64,000 nt of DNA, from positions 1 through 64,000 of the forward strand of contig JANBPK010001486.1 of the NCBI GenBank assembly GCA_027579435.1, in the 5' to 3' direction. This document shows, piece after piece, positions 12,696-24,286 of the stretch; the stretch's first letter is position 1, and every line of letters begins with the position of its first letter. The notes beneath the pieces are model-generated. The model was not told the DNA's origin. It saw only the letters and a list, made by a program, of their open reading frames with translations, and did not search any database. The position numbers and the translations under genes are program-made. Source of the stretch: Candolleomyces eurysporus. Its lineage: Eukaryota; Basidiomycota; Agaricomycetes; Agaricales; Psathyrellaceae.

Positions 12696-13110
12696 CTAAT
12701 TTCTGGGGGCTATATGACGCCGTTGGTATTTTGTGGTATATAGGAGAGTAGTCACTGGTTCAGCTTGAGCCTCAGCCACCATGTTGAGACCGGGAGACCC
12801 CAAGAGCACTAGGCCAGCGCCAATAAGCACCATCACCTGCAACACGAAACCAAACCAGCTTCCAGCATTGCCCTTAGATGTTCTCTTCGAGGTAGGGACC
12901 TCTGGTTGGCTTCTGGACTTCATGGACAATCGGTGGCTCCAATGCGCAGGGCCACCACAGTCAGGACTGTAAGCCACACAAGAAGCCCAAGGAGAACCCC
13001 GAGTGGTTCAAAAAATGAAGAGCCTAGATCTCGTTTCGGCAAAGCACTCAACAAGCCAGGAACGAATTGAACGTATGCATTCTCGTATTCAACGATACCA
13101 CGATGTCAAT
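12696..13110 (-). pseudogene. Possible remnant of a small membrane protein
   Basis: On the minus strand one open stretch near 13080-12930 codes a clear transmembrane helix (GVLLGLLVWLTVLTVVALRI) preceded by a charged segment. A second stretch near 12850-12700 codes another hydrophobic segment (MVLIGAGLVLLGSP). They are not joined in one frame and no start was found. Part of it is duplicated at about 1315-1400. It may be a broken gene or an unresolved spliced one. No family is recognised. Confidence 0.3.
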
Positions 13111-14103
13111 TGCATCTTGTGAAAGTGCTAAGATGCTTTCAACCTTTCCTATGTCCCTGATGGCTGAATTTCTGATTATTTTTCGACTTGTGCAGTAAAG
13201 GGATTCGGCGCCCCGTCCTACCTGGTGTCGAGGCGTACGTCAAGAAGACACTACTCGGAAATGAGGAAACGTGGACCTACGAAAAGAGGGTTCCTTTGAC
13301 TTGGAGTGCGGGGCAACTTGAATCTCTTTGTTTCTCGAGACATCTGATGTCAGTTGTCACGAATGGGTCTAATACAATGTTTTCTTTCATCTTTACGTGA
13401 TATATAGTCGTAGCTGTTACCGTCGTTAAGATATAATCACATACATAGCAGACAGCGCCCATGCGCTCGAGTCTTTCTCTGTGCTTGTTTCGACAGTAAN
13501 TTTTTGAACTTGATCGAAGAATGCGGTGCACACTACAAAGTTGAATGATCGAATTCCATGAACACAAGATGCAGTCTTCTTATCGTATATGTCAGTGATT
13601 TTGTGAATAATATTGAATGGCTTGTTTCGACTACCGCAGCGGCAGCGCTACGTATACCTTGTCCGAAGTCTGATTCTTCGGCTCAATTGAACCAGCACCG
13701 TCGTCTTATGTTAGCTGGTAACCGCAGCGTCTTCTACACCTTGACTTGTAGTTCAGGGTTGCGGTTGGTAACGAAAGCGCCTTTTGATGATCTTGCAAGG
13801 TACGTATATCGTGGCACAGAAACAGTATAAAAGCTGACCCGATGTGAAGCTCCTCTCTCCTTAGTCTGCCTGGTGCAACTTCTCGTTAACCAAACCATCC
13901 CGTGAGCAATAACTTCTCGGCTTCTGTTTCTAGAGGGCCATTGATTGAATGCATTGTGCAGATATCACTCGAAGGGCTGGTCCCTCGAAGCGACGAATAA
14001 CTCACGCAATTGAAGCTTTTAGTGGGTACAATACCTCATGTGCTACTCGCACACCAAAGCTGTCTAACGATCTCAATTCAGTCGTAGAACGAGACCCAAA
14101 ATC
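13111..14103. other. Intergenic between the REV1 flank and the secreted-module gene
   Basis: No supported gene. It contains an N at 13500 beside a T run and a block at about 13610-13690 that is duplicated at 1440-1525. The last few hundred bases are presumably the promoter of the gene at 14104. Confidence 0.5.
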
Positions 14104-15100
14104 ATGCGACACACTACACTCTCGCTTCTCGCAGTCTTCCTCAGTCTCTCTAGCAGGGCCGTCCTCGCTGCTCCAGTATCCTCTTCGTCCGCGGCTACTC
14201 TCGACGCATCCAATGTTCCCGAGGCAACACCTGTAGCAGGGGTAGCGACAAGTCTCCCGACTCCGACTGTTAGTGTATTCGCCAACATTTACTCGAATAT
14301 TTCACGCTTACCTAGTGTCTATTTTCATTGAAATACAGGGTGTATTGGGTTCACCGAGGCCAAATGCCCCGTTCGATGGAAAAGGGAAAGGAAACGGGAG
14401 GGGCGTTCAACGCGAGCCACGCGTCCGCAAGGATCCCGAGCACCGTCGTGGGGCAGGTAGCCTCAAAGTACCGGGGAACAAACGCCTTCAGGGCTCTTCG
14501 AGTCCTAAAGGCGGCTCCACAGTGCCCAAACCTACTTCAAAAGGTACCCAGAAGGGGTATGCATACAAGCTCACGATCGAACTTCGTGGTACCAGGCAGA
14601 CATTGGAATTTGAAGAGCTAGGCAAAGGCAAGAAGACGAAGGAACAAGTTGTGAGTGGTATTTTACCGCAGTGTTCATCCCAGTCTTGAGGTTGATGTTA
14701 TTGGTCTTACCCCCCGATCCTTCTTGAAATTTGTGTAGGTTCGGCAACTGTCGTTGGCACCTGACACTAAAATACTGTCTTTTGAGGCCTCTGAAGTTAA
14801 GAACCAGAAGTCTAGCGACTCCAAAGCACCGAAACCTGCTCCGAGTGGTGTCCCAAAGAACTATGTATATTCGGTTTCAATCAAGAGTCCTGAAGGATCC
14901 TTGACGAGCGGGAAATTCATAGAATGGGGCCCAAAGAAGACGAAGGAGCAAATTGTGAGTGGTATTCAGCTCCAATGGTCATCCGAGTCCTGAGGCTGAT
15001 GTCATTTCCCCAATTCTGTTTGAAACTCGTGTAGCTTCGGCAAATTTCGATCCCGCCCGGCTCTAAAATAGTGTCCTATGAAGTGACTGAGCAGAAGTAG
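14104..15100 (+). CDS. Secreted protein with two copies of a KKTKEQ-ending module
   Basis: The protein starts with a clear signal peptide (LSLLAVFLSLSSRAVLAAP). Three introns are supported by phase: about 14271-14337, 14650-14737 and 14953-15033, each with a gt...ag boundary. After a low-complexity basic segment (GKGKGNGRG), two homologous modules follow. Each has a YxYxxxI strand-like start, a G(P)KKTKEQ(V/I) motif that ends exactly at an intron, and then RQ(L/I)S..P..KI(L/V)S(F/Y)E across the splice junction. The second module ends at the TAG at 15098-15100. The module boundaries coincide with introns, as expected for exon duplication. I do not recognise the module. A degenerate third copy lies just downstream and another decayed relic is at 39.4-39.9 kb. 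Confidence 0.6.
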
Positions 15101-15359
15101 AATTCGGTGAAGTTGTGATGCGACCCCGGTAGTTGAGCATAGCATGGTTTAAAGCATAAATAAACTTGTTTTGCAGGGTCGTCGAGTTGAGAGAGTTGAA
15201 ACGGCGGCTCTCAATTTCTAGAGAGCAGGAAAGGTAGAGCATGATTAATGATTAGTCGGATACACTCTGGAGGCAAGGTAACTTGTCTGCCATTAGTCGA
15301 TCCAAGCTTCGCTCGACGCGCTTCAGAGCGCCGCAACAGCTGTTGAAACCCAGAGACGA

Positions 15360-15661
15360 CTCTGGCGGGCCTGGTACTTCCCCAGACTGGACCATCTACA
15401 TCCAAGACCCCAAAAGCGCCAAAGCCAACTCCGAATGATGATCGGACGATGTATGTGTATCAAGTTACGATCGAGGTACTTGGAATGGCTTTTGTGCAGG
15501 GCGCACATACATCAAGCAAGAGGATGACGAAGGAGCTAATCGTGAATGATACCTAATTACCAAGTTCATCCGAGTGTTTATACTGATAATTTTTTGTAAC
15601 TCTCCTTGTGTAGCTTCAGCGAGCGTGGGTGTCACACCATGAGGCCAAAGTCGTTTTTTAG
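15360..15661 (+). pseudogene. Degenerate extra copy of the secreted-protein module
   Basis: Downstream of the secreted gene the same pattern recurs: a Pro/Lys-rich lead (TPKAPKPTPN), YVYQVTIE, a weakened KKTKEQ motif read as KRMTKELI, and a splice-donor-like gtgaat. An acceptor-like tgtag is followed by LQRAWVSHHEAK and a stop at 15659-15661. No signal peptide or start codon is present, so it is a relic or an unused 3' extension. Confidence 0.5.
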
Positions 15662-16006
15662 AGAGATTAAGAAGCAAGTTTAGATAAATTCTGCACAGTG
15701 AACTGCTCGTGGGGTTCCCTTCTGGTTTGTTCGTTGCTCCCAACACAGGGTTGTTGCTACTTCAAGTTGAGCCCTCTTTTGCTCGTGTTGCCGATCGGGC
15801 CCACTGCTGCGAGAATTCCGATCTCGTGGTGGAATTAAAGAGCGGGGACGTGCACCTAAGATACCTGCCTCGCGAGCTCTTCGACACGCGGATAGCTGGT
15901 AACTACTTTTCAACAAGACCTCCCAGCCTACTAGCAGAGAACCACAGCTACTTATCCTTCCAGTTGCACGAGCTTGATATCGCCACGAAGGCAAGCATGT
16001 TATCAA

Positions 16007-16089
16007 GCATTAATGGGGTAGTGGTAACCTGGGTCGTTGCCATCCGAGTATTGACTCGACCCGCCGGGGGTTCGATTCCCTCTTAATGC
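16007..16089 (+). tRNA. tRNA-Gly (anticodon GCC) with a 13-nt intron
   Basis: The cloverleaf folds fully. The 7-bp acceptor stem GCATTAA/TTAATGC is perfect. The D arm is GGGT/ACCT with an AGTGGTA loop. The anticodon stem is GGTCG/CGACC with loop TTGCCA and anticodon GCC. The T arm is GGGGG/CCCTC with loop TTCGATT. A 13-nt intron follows position 37, the canonical site. The discriminator base after the stem is A. A second gene of the same tRNA with a different intron is at 33644-33732 on the other strand. Confidence 0.93.
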
Positions 16090-16306
16090 ATGTATTTTTT
16101 TCTCTCCTGCTTCTGACCCCAACTTAATTTCGTACCATATTTTTGGCCGTTTTTTTTTTTCATGGTGTAAAAATTTCTCCCATTTGATGTCTTCGGCCAG
16201 TGAGACGCTAAGCGATAATCTGATTGACGCGTAACATCAGCTTGATCAGGTGCCACGTTCACATTTATGGCTGTGACATCAGCATTCTCTCATCCTCTCA
16301 TTGACC

Positions 16307-17943
16307 ATGCCGACAAGGAATCGACCACTTCGAGTTGCGTTTATTCACCCAGACTTAGGAATTGGTGCTTATGTTTTGCAATTGGAAGCAGTTTCGTTAC
16401 CTGATACCTGACAGGTGGAGCTGAACGCCTAGTAGTCGACGCCGCCGTTGGCCTCCAAGAACGAGGTCATTCCGTGGATATATACACTTCCCATCACGAT
16501 CCAGGTCACTGTTTTGAAGAAACCAGAGATGGTAACAGGCTTCTTGTACCCCTAAAAGCAGGCTTACTTATCCATTCACTGCAGGAACGTTGAAAGTTCA
16601 CCATATCGTGCCTCCGTTTCCTCGTTCGTTCAAGGGGAAATTCCACATTCTGTTCGCCCATCTGCGACAGCTGCACTTGATATACAAGTTGCTTCCGAGC
16701 TCAGAAGAAGTCTATGACGTCTTCTTCGTAGACCAGCTATCGACATGCATACCTTTCCTTCGAGCGTTTGGCGGCACACGGGTTGTGTTTTATTGCCATT
16801 TCCCAGACAAGCTCCTAGCCAGCGGAGCGTTCGTCGAAGGAGACCTTGTGTTCAAGCGCCAGAGTTTGCTGAAGCGCCTCTATCGGTTTCCCATGGATTG
16901 GTTAGAAGAGGTGACCACTCGTGAGTTCCTGCTTGCCTGCTTGTTTCTGCCTGGGTCGGTGACAGCGGTTTCTAGGACAAGCTGATATTATCCTCGCCAA
17001 CTCGAATTTTACAGCAAGGGTCTTCAAGACTTACTTCCCCTCAATACATCATACCCCGACCATCGTGTACCCTGGTATCAATCTGGACGCCTACCAAGCC
17101 GAAACTAACACCTCGGACTCGGATGTCGCATCTGTCCTGTCCGCTCGACCAACCCTCATTTCTCTCAATCGCTTCGAAGGGAAGAAAAATATAATCCTCG
17201 CATTGGAAGCTTTCGCTAGACTGAAGAGCCGTTCTTCACGAAACTCGACTTCCTCGCTCAGGCTAGTCCTAGCTGGTGGATACGACCCTCGGTTGGAAGA
17301 TAACATCCAGGTTCTCGATAAAATCCAAGCCTTGGCTAAAACGTTGTCCCTCTCTTATTCAATCACTTCCCCGTCCCCTCTCCATCCGGGACTGCCAACC
17401 ACATCATGTCCAGAGCCCGATGTCCTCATCCTGTTGAACTTTACAACTGCCCAACGCACAGCTCTGTTGCGAAGTCCCAGTACCCTCGCCCTCCTCTATA
17501 CACCGGAGAATGAACATTTCGGTATCGTTCCGATTGAGGCCATGGCCTGTGGTGTACCTGTCCTGGCTTGCGATTCGGGAGGCCCGTTAGAGAGCATCCT
17601 TTCGTTACCACCCTCTGAAAAGTCCTCGTCTGCGAACTCCCAGGCAAGAACCGGATGGCTTCGTAAACCCGATCCCGGAATTTGGGCTGAGGCACTCGAA
17701 GAGATCCTCGCCCTCACTTCGGAAGAGCGCAAAGCTATCTCAGAGACCGCGAAAGACAGGGCGACGAAGTTGTTTGGAATGGAAGCTATGGCGAAGGGAC
17801 TGGAGGACGCGTTGCAGGATGCTGTCAAAATGGGACCAGTTCGGTGGGATGAAGTGTTTGGTATGTGGTGGAAAGTGGTTGTAATGTTGTTGGGACTCTG
17901 GATAGCGTATGGGTATTTACCATCTAAACCGGGGTTCACCTAA
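16307..17943 (+). CDS. ALG2: ALG2, alpha-1,3/1,6-mannosyltransferase
   Basis: ALG2 adds the second and third mannoses to the dolichol-linked oligosaccharide on the cytosolic face of the ER, early in N-glycosylation. The gene has four exons: 16307-16364, 16415-16531, 16585-16920 and 16976-17943. All phases agree and give 492 residues. Visible are the N-terminal GT4 glycine motif ([11 protein letters not shown]), the membrane-facing region ([10 protein letters not shown]), [12 protein letters not shown], and the EX7E donor-binding motif ([16 protein letters not shown]) followed by [12 protein letters not shown] hydrophobic C-terminal segment ([15 protein letters not shown]) would anchor it in the membrane. 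Length and motifs fit the family; no defects are seen. Confidence 0.95.
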
Positions 17944-18295
17944 CCGCTACCTTTAAATTAGGTAGTGGGTCTTATAGGGTACCTTCACTATGTACCATAA
18001 TTTGTCACACTGCGTCCGGCTGCAGAGGCCCAGGGCCCAAGCCTCGAGCCTCATCTCCTTCGGAATTGTTGTCATATCTGAAATAAGGTGGTTAGATCAC
18101 CGCATGCCGCTGGGCACGTCACCTCGGACCTTTGTTGCGAATCATAAACTTTTTCGTGCTTCTCCTTATGATGTCGCCACCTCGAGCATGGGGATGATGC
18201 TCATTCGAGACCTATTAGAGTACCGGATCCCGTAATACGACTCCGGCCAACCGAGCCTGCTTACCAACTACTCTCTACATCGATCCACTGCAACA

Positions 18296-19649
18296 ATGAG
18301 CGATATCGAGCCTCCTACTGACCTCCAAACCGTCCTCGATGCAGAGATAAAGTAGGTATACCCTTGAACTCTATAACGACAGGTTGCTGATTAATCGTTC
18401 TGTTGGTCCGTCCGCCAGAGAGTGGCACTTTCGTACGTCCACGATACAAATTCACTATGACTACAAATTCAAACACAAATTCGACAATGTCTACTGGATA
18501 CTCCACTATTGACAGACATATACTTCCATCAAAATAACGACCGAGAACGTGGCGCTGCACTCAAGCTGCGAGATGCCGTCCTCCGCCTCCGTCGCGACGG
18601 AGCTTTCGTTGCTGTCCCTCTCTATCGAGTAAATATGGGACCGATTGGGCCCCACCCAGTCGGTGAGTGCTTTCGAACCTTATCTCAAGGACTCGAATTG
18701 TAGGTGTCATCCTGAACCTGCTAATTCGTAATGAATCTCCCTACATTTAGGTTCGTACGAAATATGGACCCCAAGCGAGACCTTTGCTTCGGTGTTTTCG
18801 TATCTCAGTTTGTACAGGGGAAACTTGAGGTGCGTACCGTCTCTTCATTCTATCGTTGCCTTGAACCCCGCATTGACGAGAGGACTCGCGTTTGTCTATC
18901 CTAATGACTCGGATTTCCACCTCTGGTTACCACTCAATCCCCTCTACCTGCGACGCATTTCCCTCGACCGCTTGGCCCCTTAGCATTCTTGTACATCCAC
19001 TTACGAGAGAGCAAGTAAGTAGTAAAGTTCAGGTTTCAGTATTAGTGCAATGGAAGACACTTGACTGACGGTCTACATAATTGATTCTTACCACTGCTGT
19101 GCTCGCCCTTTACGGCGTTCCTGCTTGTGGTACTGGTGGCGCTTCTTATCCTATCTTAGAGAGCGTAGGTGTTCCCCTCCTTTGACAACGAGCTTTGATA
19201 GGAATAATTTCGCTCCTGTAGTGACCATGAAGTCCGTAACGCCTGGATCGGTCCTTCCTTCCCTCTCGATCTGTCGACTCTTCCCGTCAAAAGTGAAGAA
19301 ATACCTCTGCAATATGCGGAACTGAGTACGTTCCCTCTCTTTCTTTTGGAAGTTCTTCCTTCCGATTTGATGCTATGATTTGGTTTCAGAGCTGGGATAC
19401 TCTGCTGCGTCTAGCTCGATGACGATTGAACAGCGCCTCAAACTGGGAGAGAAAGTAGAGGGGATTCTCAAAGAGGACGATCAAGCTGCGCATGCCCCCC
19501 CCTCGCGAGTGAAAACAAGGCTCGTATCGGATTTTGATTATATGTATGATTGCATTGCTATTCGCTTCGTAACAAAAGGTTATAGTAGAGCGAAAACAGA
19601 CAAACAGCAAACACGGCGGACGGATGAATATAGAAAGTATCGCAAGTAG
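18296..19649 (+). CDS. DOPA 4,5-dioxygenase family protein
   Basis: The family (PF08883) includes the fungal DOPA extradiol ring-cleaving dioxygenase of betalain-type pigment synthesis, but many members have unknown substrates. Exon 1 starts at the ATG at 18296. Later exons encode EWHFHIYFHQNN, GPHPVGSYEIW and LSILVHPLTR, which carry the His residues expected to hold iron. They are followed by DHEVRNAWIGPSFPLDLSTL and KLGYSAASSSMTIEQRLKLG. The join between HPLTR and DHEVRN works in phase only if a GC-AG intron (gcaagtaagt, about 19012-19221) is used, because the adjacent GT donor leads straight into TGA. The last exon runs to a stop at 19647-19649, slightly longer than usual. Substrate cannot be inferred from sequence. 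Confidence 0.82.
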
Positions 19650-19933
19650 GTAGTAGGAAAGGTCAGCAGAGGTCGTAATTGATGGTTTTGACGGTACTAC
19701 GAGAGTTCAGAGAACGTCCAAACGATTATGTGAGTAGAACGAAGAGAGTCCGAGATCCAAGTTTTCAAGAGAGTTGAACAAAAGGGTACTCTTCAAATTA
19801 TGTATGTGAATGGGTAGAATCGTTAAGTGTTCATTTCATGGCAAGGTTGTCCGATCGTTCATTTCGGAGAAAACCAAAGAAGAGGTAGGGTTTGGTCCGG
19901 ATCCCTGGGGTCAGCATTACCCGATAGGATCAC

Positions 19934-21447
19934 TTAGCAGTGCCAGGTAGACTATGCGGAGATCAAAGGTGAGCTGACTATGGACGGTGGGACGGCTCAG
20001 CAGAGACTCACATCGGGAGTTCCAGGGGCCGCAACAGACTGGTATGGAGCCCTGCCGAGGCATTCAGCTACAGTAACGAGCTGATACCCAGCTGCCTTCA
20101 ACTTCTGGATGGCATACGGCAAGACGTCATAGCTAGAAGAGACAAACAGAAGATGAAATTAATCAGACCAATTAATCAAATTGGAGTAGGATGAGGTTGG
20201 GATGATTGACTTACGCAGTACCCGCTAGAAGGGAGAATTTATTAGTAAACCTGATCGTGAAGAGCAGTGTAAAGGTGACATACATTGAGTTTCGTGGTTC
20301 AAGGTCAAGATGGTGCTTGGGTGCTGGGCGATACGGGCGTCATAGCTATTCTTGGACTGCTGGGGAGTGGCGCCGGAGGAATCGCCAGAACTAGAATAAA
20401 CCACGAAAGAAAGAACGAGTTAGTCGTTATGTTGCACCCAGAGGGCTGAACCAGGGTAAACAAAAATAGACTTACTCGAAGTCCCAGTTCGCAATGCTGA
20501 GACCACGAGTAGCAGCAGCTTGACGGACGAGGTTGTTGTAGTTTCCATAAGCTAGATCAGATGTTAGCAATGTTGCATTGTGCTCTGACGGAAGGAGAAG
20601 CCAAGAAATACTCACGAGGACGAACCCAGGCTGGGTAAGCACCAGTAATCCTGCTCAACGCCTCTGTTGGAGCCAGGGAAGACAAACAATGCAACGAAGG
20701 AAAGAAGAGGAAGAGAGAAAAATCTCAGACACCCGAATCAAAAGAAGGTAAAGGAAGACCATACGTTCGACTCTCCACATCTCATCATGAACTAGAGAAA
20801 ACGCGAAGCGCGAGAGTAGGAAAAAATCAGTCAGCCCGACAACAGGTCGCGATGCTAAAAATAAAAACGAGTCAACGTACTTTGATCCCAGTTCAGGGTG
20901 GTGAGGTCTTTGTGCGCCCAAGTATGAGACGCAACCTGATGTCCGTGGTCGTAAGCATACTTGACTCTGGGTCGGATATCGCTGTCGTAGATGCATCGCC
21001 CTGCATGGGTCCGAGGCACACGGGTTNAAAAAAAAAAAAATCAAATGGGCGGGTACGAGGGGAGCTTACAGTTGTTGCCATCTGGAAAAAATTCGGTTAG
21101 CCAATTCTTCTGTAGCAGTTACTCGTTCGACGAAGGACACATACTGAAAAAGAACGTTCCCTTGGCACCATTCGCGTCAAGGGTGTTGACGATGTCATTC
21201 AAATAGTTGTATGGACCATCGTCCTAATTGAATGACAGTCACCATCATGGGTAGGTTCACCGTCAGCTTTTGGCTCTCATAATAGGGTAGAGCAGCGGTC
21301 ACTTACAAAGGTGAGCGCGACTCTGTTTGCGACAGTACAACTGGTGTAGACTGTCGCCAGTGTCTGCCTTGACTCAATCGGGGACGCCGATGCGAGCAGA
21401 GCGGCGCCAGAAGCAACCAGAGCAGTGGCAAGGGTGTTAAAAAGCAT
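19934..21447 (-). CDS. Secreted CE4 polysaccharide (chitin) deacetylase
   Basis: CE4 enzymes remove acetyl groups from chitin or related polymers in the wall or outside the cell, using a metal held by Asp and two His. The protein has a signal peptide (LATALVASGAALLASASP) and the five NodB motifs: TFDDGP (split by an intron after TF), HQVASHTWAH, RPPYGNYN, ANWDFD/SGDSSG and TLNHET. The gene is highly fragmented by about seven or eight introns. One contains a T run with an N at 21027 and does not affect coding. The final exon encodes STWHC and a stop at 19934-19936. No GPI tail or carbohydrate-binding module is visible, so a soluble single-domain enzyme is likely. Chitin as substrate is a family-level inference. 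Confidence 0.88.
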
Positions 21448-24286
21448 GTCTGACAATAGTAGATGTACGCGAGAGCAGATTAGCAGCGGGGAAGAGCGAA
21501 ACGGCGACGCGAGTCTGCAGGGGATGGATGAGAAGGGGCGGGGGAGAGAAATGAACCTCTGGCCTGAAAATGCACCATCCCTAGCTCTTTTTATAGCGCT
21601 CCTCGCTTGCTAGGGCTGTCTGCTATTGGCGCTAGCGGAACCACACTAGACAACAGTAAATCACGAAATAACTATTACGGAAAATCATTCCGTGGGCGGC
21701 TGGGACTTGAATAGATCTCTATCGCTGTGTGTATCTGCAACTTTTTTGGAACGAATCTAGAATCGGTAAGGTAAGAGATGATTGTGTCTAGCGAGAGGCC
21801 AAATGGACCTGGGCAAGTCAGAAAAGGGTGCATATCGAAACTGGCACGATACTTACCTCAACGGATTACACCCGCACTGCTCCGCCCAGATCATACCTCT
21901 TTCACTCACTCGGCAGAGGCTCGGGATTGTGCCGCTTTCGTGCCACCCTTCGCCGTTTTCGACTGCATGCTTACTCTTTGAGAAGACTCAAGAAGATGCC
22001 GCGAACTCGATAAAAGGAGCTTCCTGATGAATCCTGTAAGTAAGGGAGAATGGGTCGACTTTTTGGGACAAAGCTGCATCGAAATGTCCACCCCCGTTCG
22101 GAAGAGTGTACCGATAGAGCAGATTTGCAGTACCTTACTTGAGCATTGACAGAGATCTGCTGCCGCCGACGCTTGAGGTAAACTCCCATGTGTGTCCCGA
22201 GGTTCCCCTCCTGGATCATCGCGCGTATGATCCGGAAAACGTCATGCACAGTTATTTGTGACCACCCTGAGCATACCCCATGGGGAGGGGGGCGCTACGT
22301 CCTCATGCGCTGGTCGAACCCCAGAGCCGGAGGGCTCGATGAGATAACCTTGAACCCATGCGCTCATGTACGACGGTCGCAAAACCCGAAGATGCGGCTC
22401 CCCGTTCGCAGCGAACCTTCATTGACACCTGTGAAGACGACCCAACGATGACTAGAAGCACATACTTACATATTGTGCACCCTCTTCCTGTACTATCATA
22501 TCAGAAAGAAGGCCGAGAAAGAAGTTGACTGAACTCTTTTGACTGACTAAGTAGTTCAATCCTCTTGCCGTGAATACATCTTTTTCGCAAGCGAATGAGC
22601 GCCGAATCGAATAGGAAATGAATGAACCCCATTGCTGAAATGCTGATGTGCCCAAAATAACCCAAAAAGAAGCGTTTTCCATGACTTACCCACCGACATT
22701 GTAAAAACGGCCGGAGTTTCATGAGCAATTCATGAGTCGCTTCTCCGGAGTCCGAGAATGGCGCACGTAGAGGGGGTACTGGTACTGAGCGAGGGGACTC
22801 TTTCGCTGCCGACGCTGTTGACACCCGTTCTCCATCCACGGTCGAATAGGTATGCATCTAGGCGGTCTCTGGACCGACGTAATCCGGGGAGAGAAAGCCG
22901 AGAAAACGGGAAATATGCTGGCATATGGAGGAGCCGTCAAATCCCTGTCAATCAAGCAAAGAACATCATTACCCATGCCACGGTCATTAGCGGTCATTTC
23001 ACTCGCTTGACGAATATGACTCTTCCTTTCTAGATCTACGGCATGCCCGTAAAAGCAATCTTGAGACCATGAGGCTCCCGTTTCCCGTTTTAGAACGACC
23101 AATAACGTACCGTCCGTATGCTGCGATTTTGTAGCAATGTCCCTTCCGTGAAGAGCGTGAAAGGTGAAGTTTGAATGACCTTTTCCTTGACGTGTTTTGA
23201 CAGACATCTTCAGGTACTGGGAAGTTTTGGAGCTGGCGAGCTAGACCTGAGGCCTTTGCTTTGGGTAAGAGGGTTTCTACTATGGAAATCCGATGGCTAG
23301 ACACTTGGCCGACAGGCCATTATGCAGAAACCTGCGTAGATTATGAAAAACCTGATCATGAGGGGCGGCGTTGCGCCTAGCTAATAGCGCTATGCCATAC
23401 TACCACCCGTAAACTACTGCAGACAATAAGAGCGAATGAGCTGAGCATGGGCATAGGTGACCGACCGGTAACAGTTTGATAAGTATCGCAGCATGAGGTC
23501 ATGAATCAAGACCGGAATTCAAGCCGGAAGTCATCGACATCGGAGTCGGGATTTGGAGAAGAGAAGAACTCTCGGACGCCCATTTCGAATTCTTCAGGCT
23601 CCGATCTCCCCGCTGACCGCCCACACCGAACCAGGCGGCTCTCGTCCTTCTCCAAATTTTCACTCATTGAATTCGACTGAACTCGATTCTCCTAGATGGT
23701 TGATTATCACGTTCAAGAATACACATATTCACGAACCATTGCATCGTAGATATTATGGAAACGAGTAAATATTACTTCAGTGTACAATACTTTCATCTTT
23801 CTTTCTTCTTAGATTCTAGCTACCCAAAACAGAATCTTGTACTATGTGTGTATGCAACGTCCAGAATGCGAAAAACAAGACAAAAAAAGTGGATAATCAT
23901 ATCAGGATCATATCTCTCGAATGAGATCATCATCATCATCACCGTCACGAAACCCCAGCCACACTCGTCCCCGTCCCGATGAAAATCGGGTTTTCGGAAG
24001 AAGGAAAAAACAAAAGAAGAGGAAGAGAAAGATAGCCTAGTCACCAAAACGTCGCCTCAGCGCACCCCGCCCTAAATCCCTCGGACCCCTATCCATCCCA
24101 CTACTCCGACACGGCAGGAAACCGCAGTCGCACAAACCAGTCGGTCCCGATGACTCTGGAACCCGCCTGACCACCGCGCGTCCGTGAACAGTTCCCGCCA
24201 GAACAACCGCACCTGCTCTCTCACACACTCCCGTCATCCATGTCACCCGACTTCCTGGTAGTTTTTTCATGCTATGCTCTGCGGAA
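21448..24286. other. Intergenic, about 2.8 kb
   Basis: This is the upstream region of the deacetylase and the downstream region of PRPP synthetase. ORFs of 60-160 codons are scattered on both strands but none has splice support, a recognisable motif or a copy elsewhere. The longest (23207-22719, -) looks like random coding. The last few hundred bases are probably 3' UTR of the synthetase. Confidence 0.5.

Noticed and set aside
22270..22350. tRNA-like stretch containing GGGGTTCGAC on the minus strand
   Set aside because: No acceptor stem or anticodon arm could be folded; the ends are a local palindrome.
22719..23207. 162-codon minus-strand ORF
   Set aside because: No motif, no splice context and random-looking composition; treated as non-coding.
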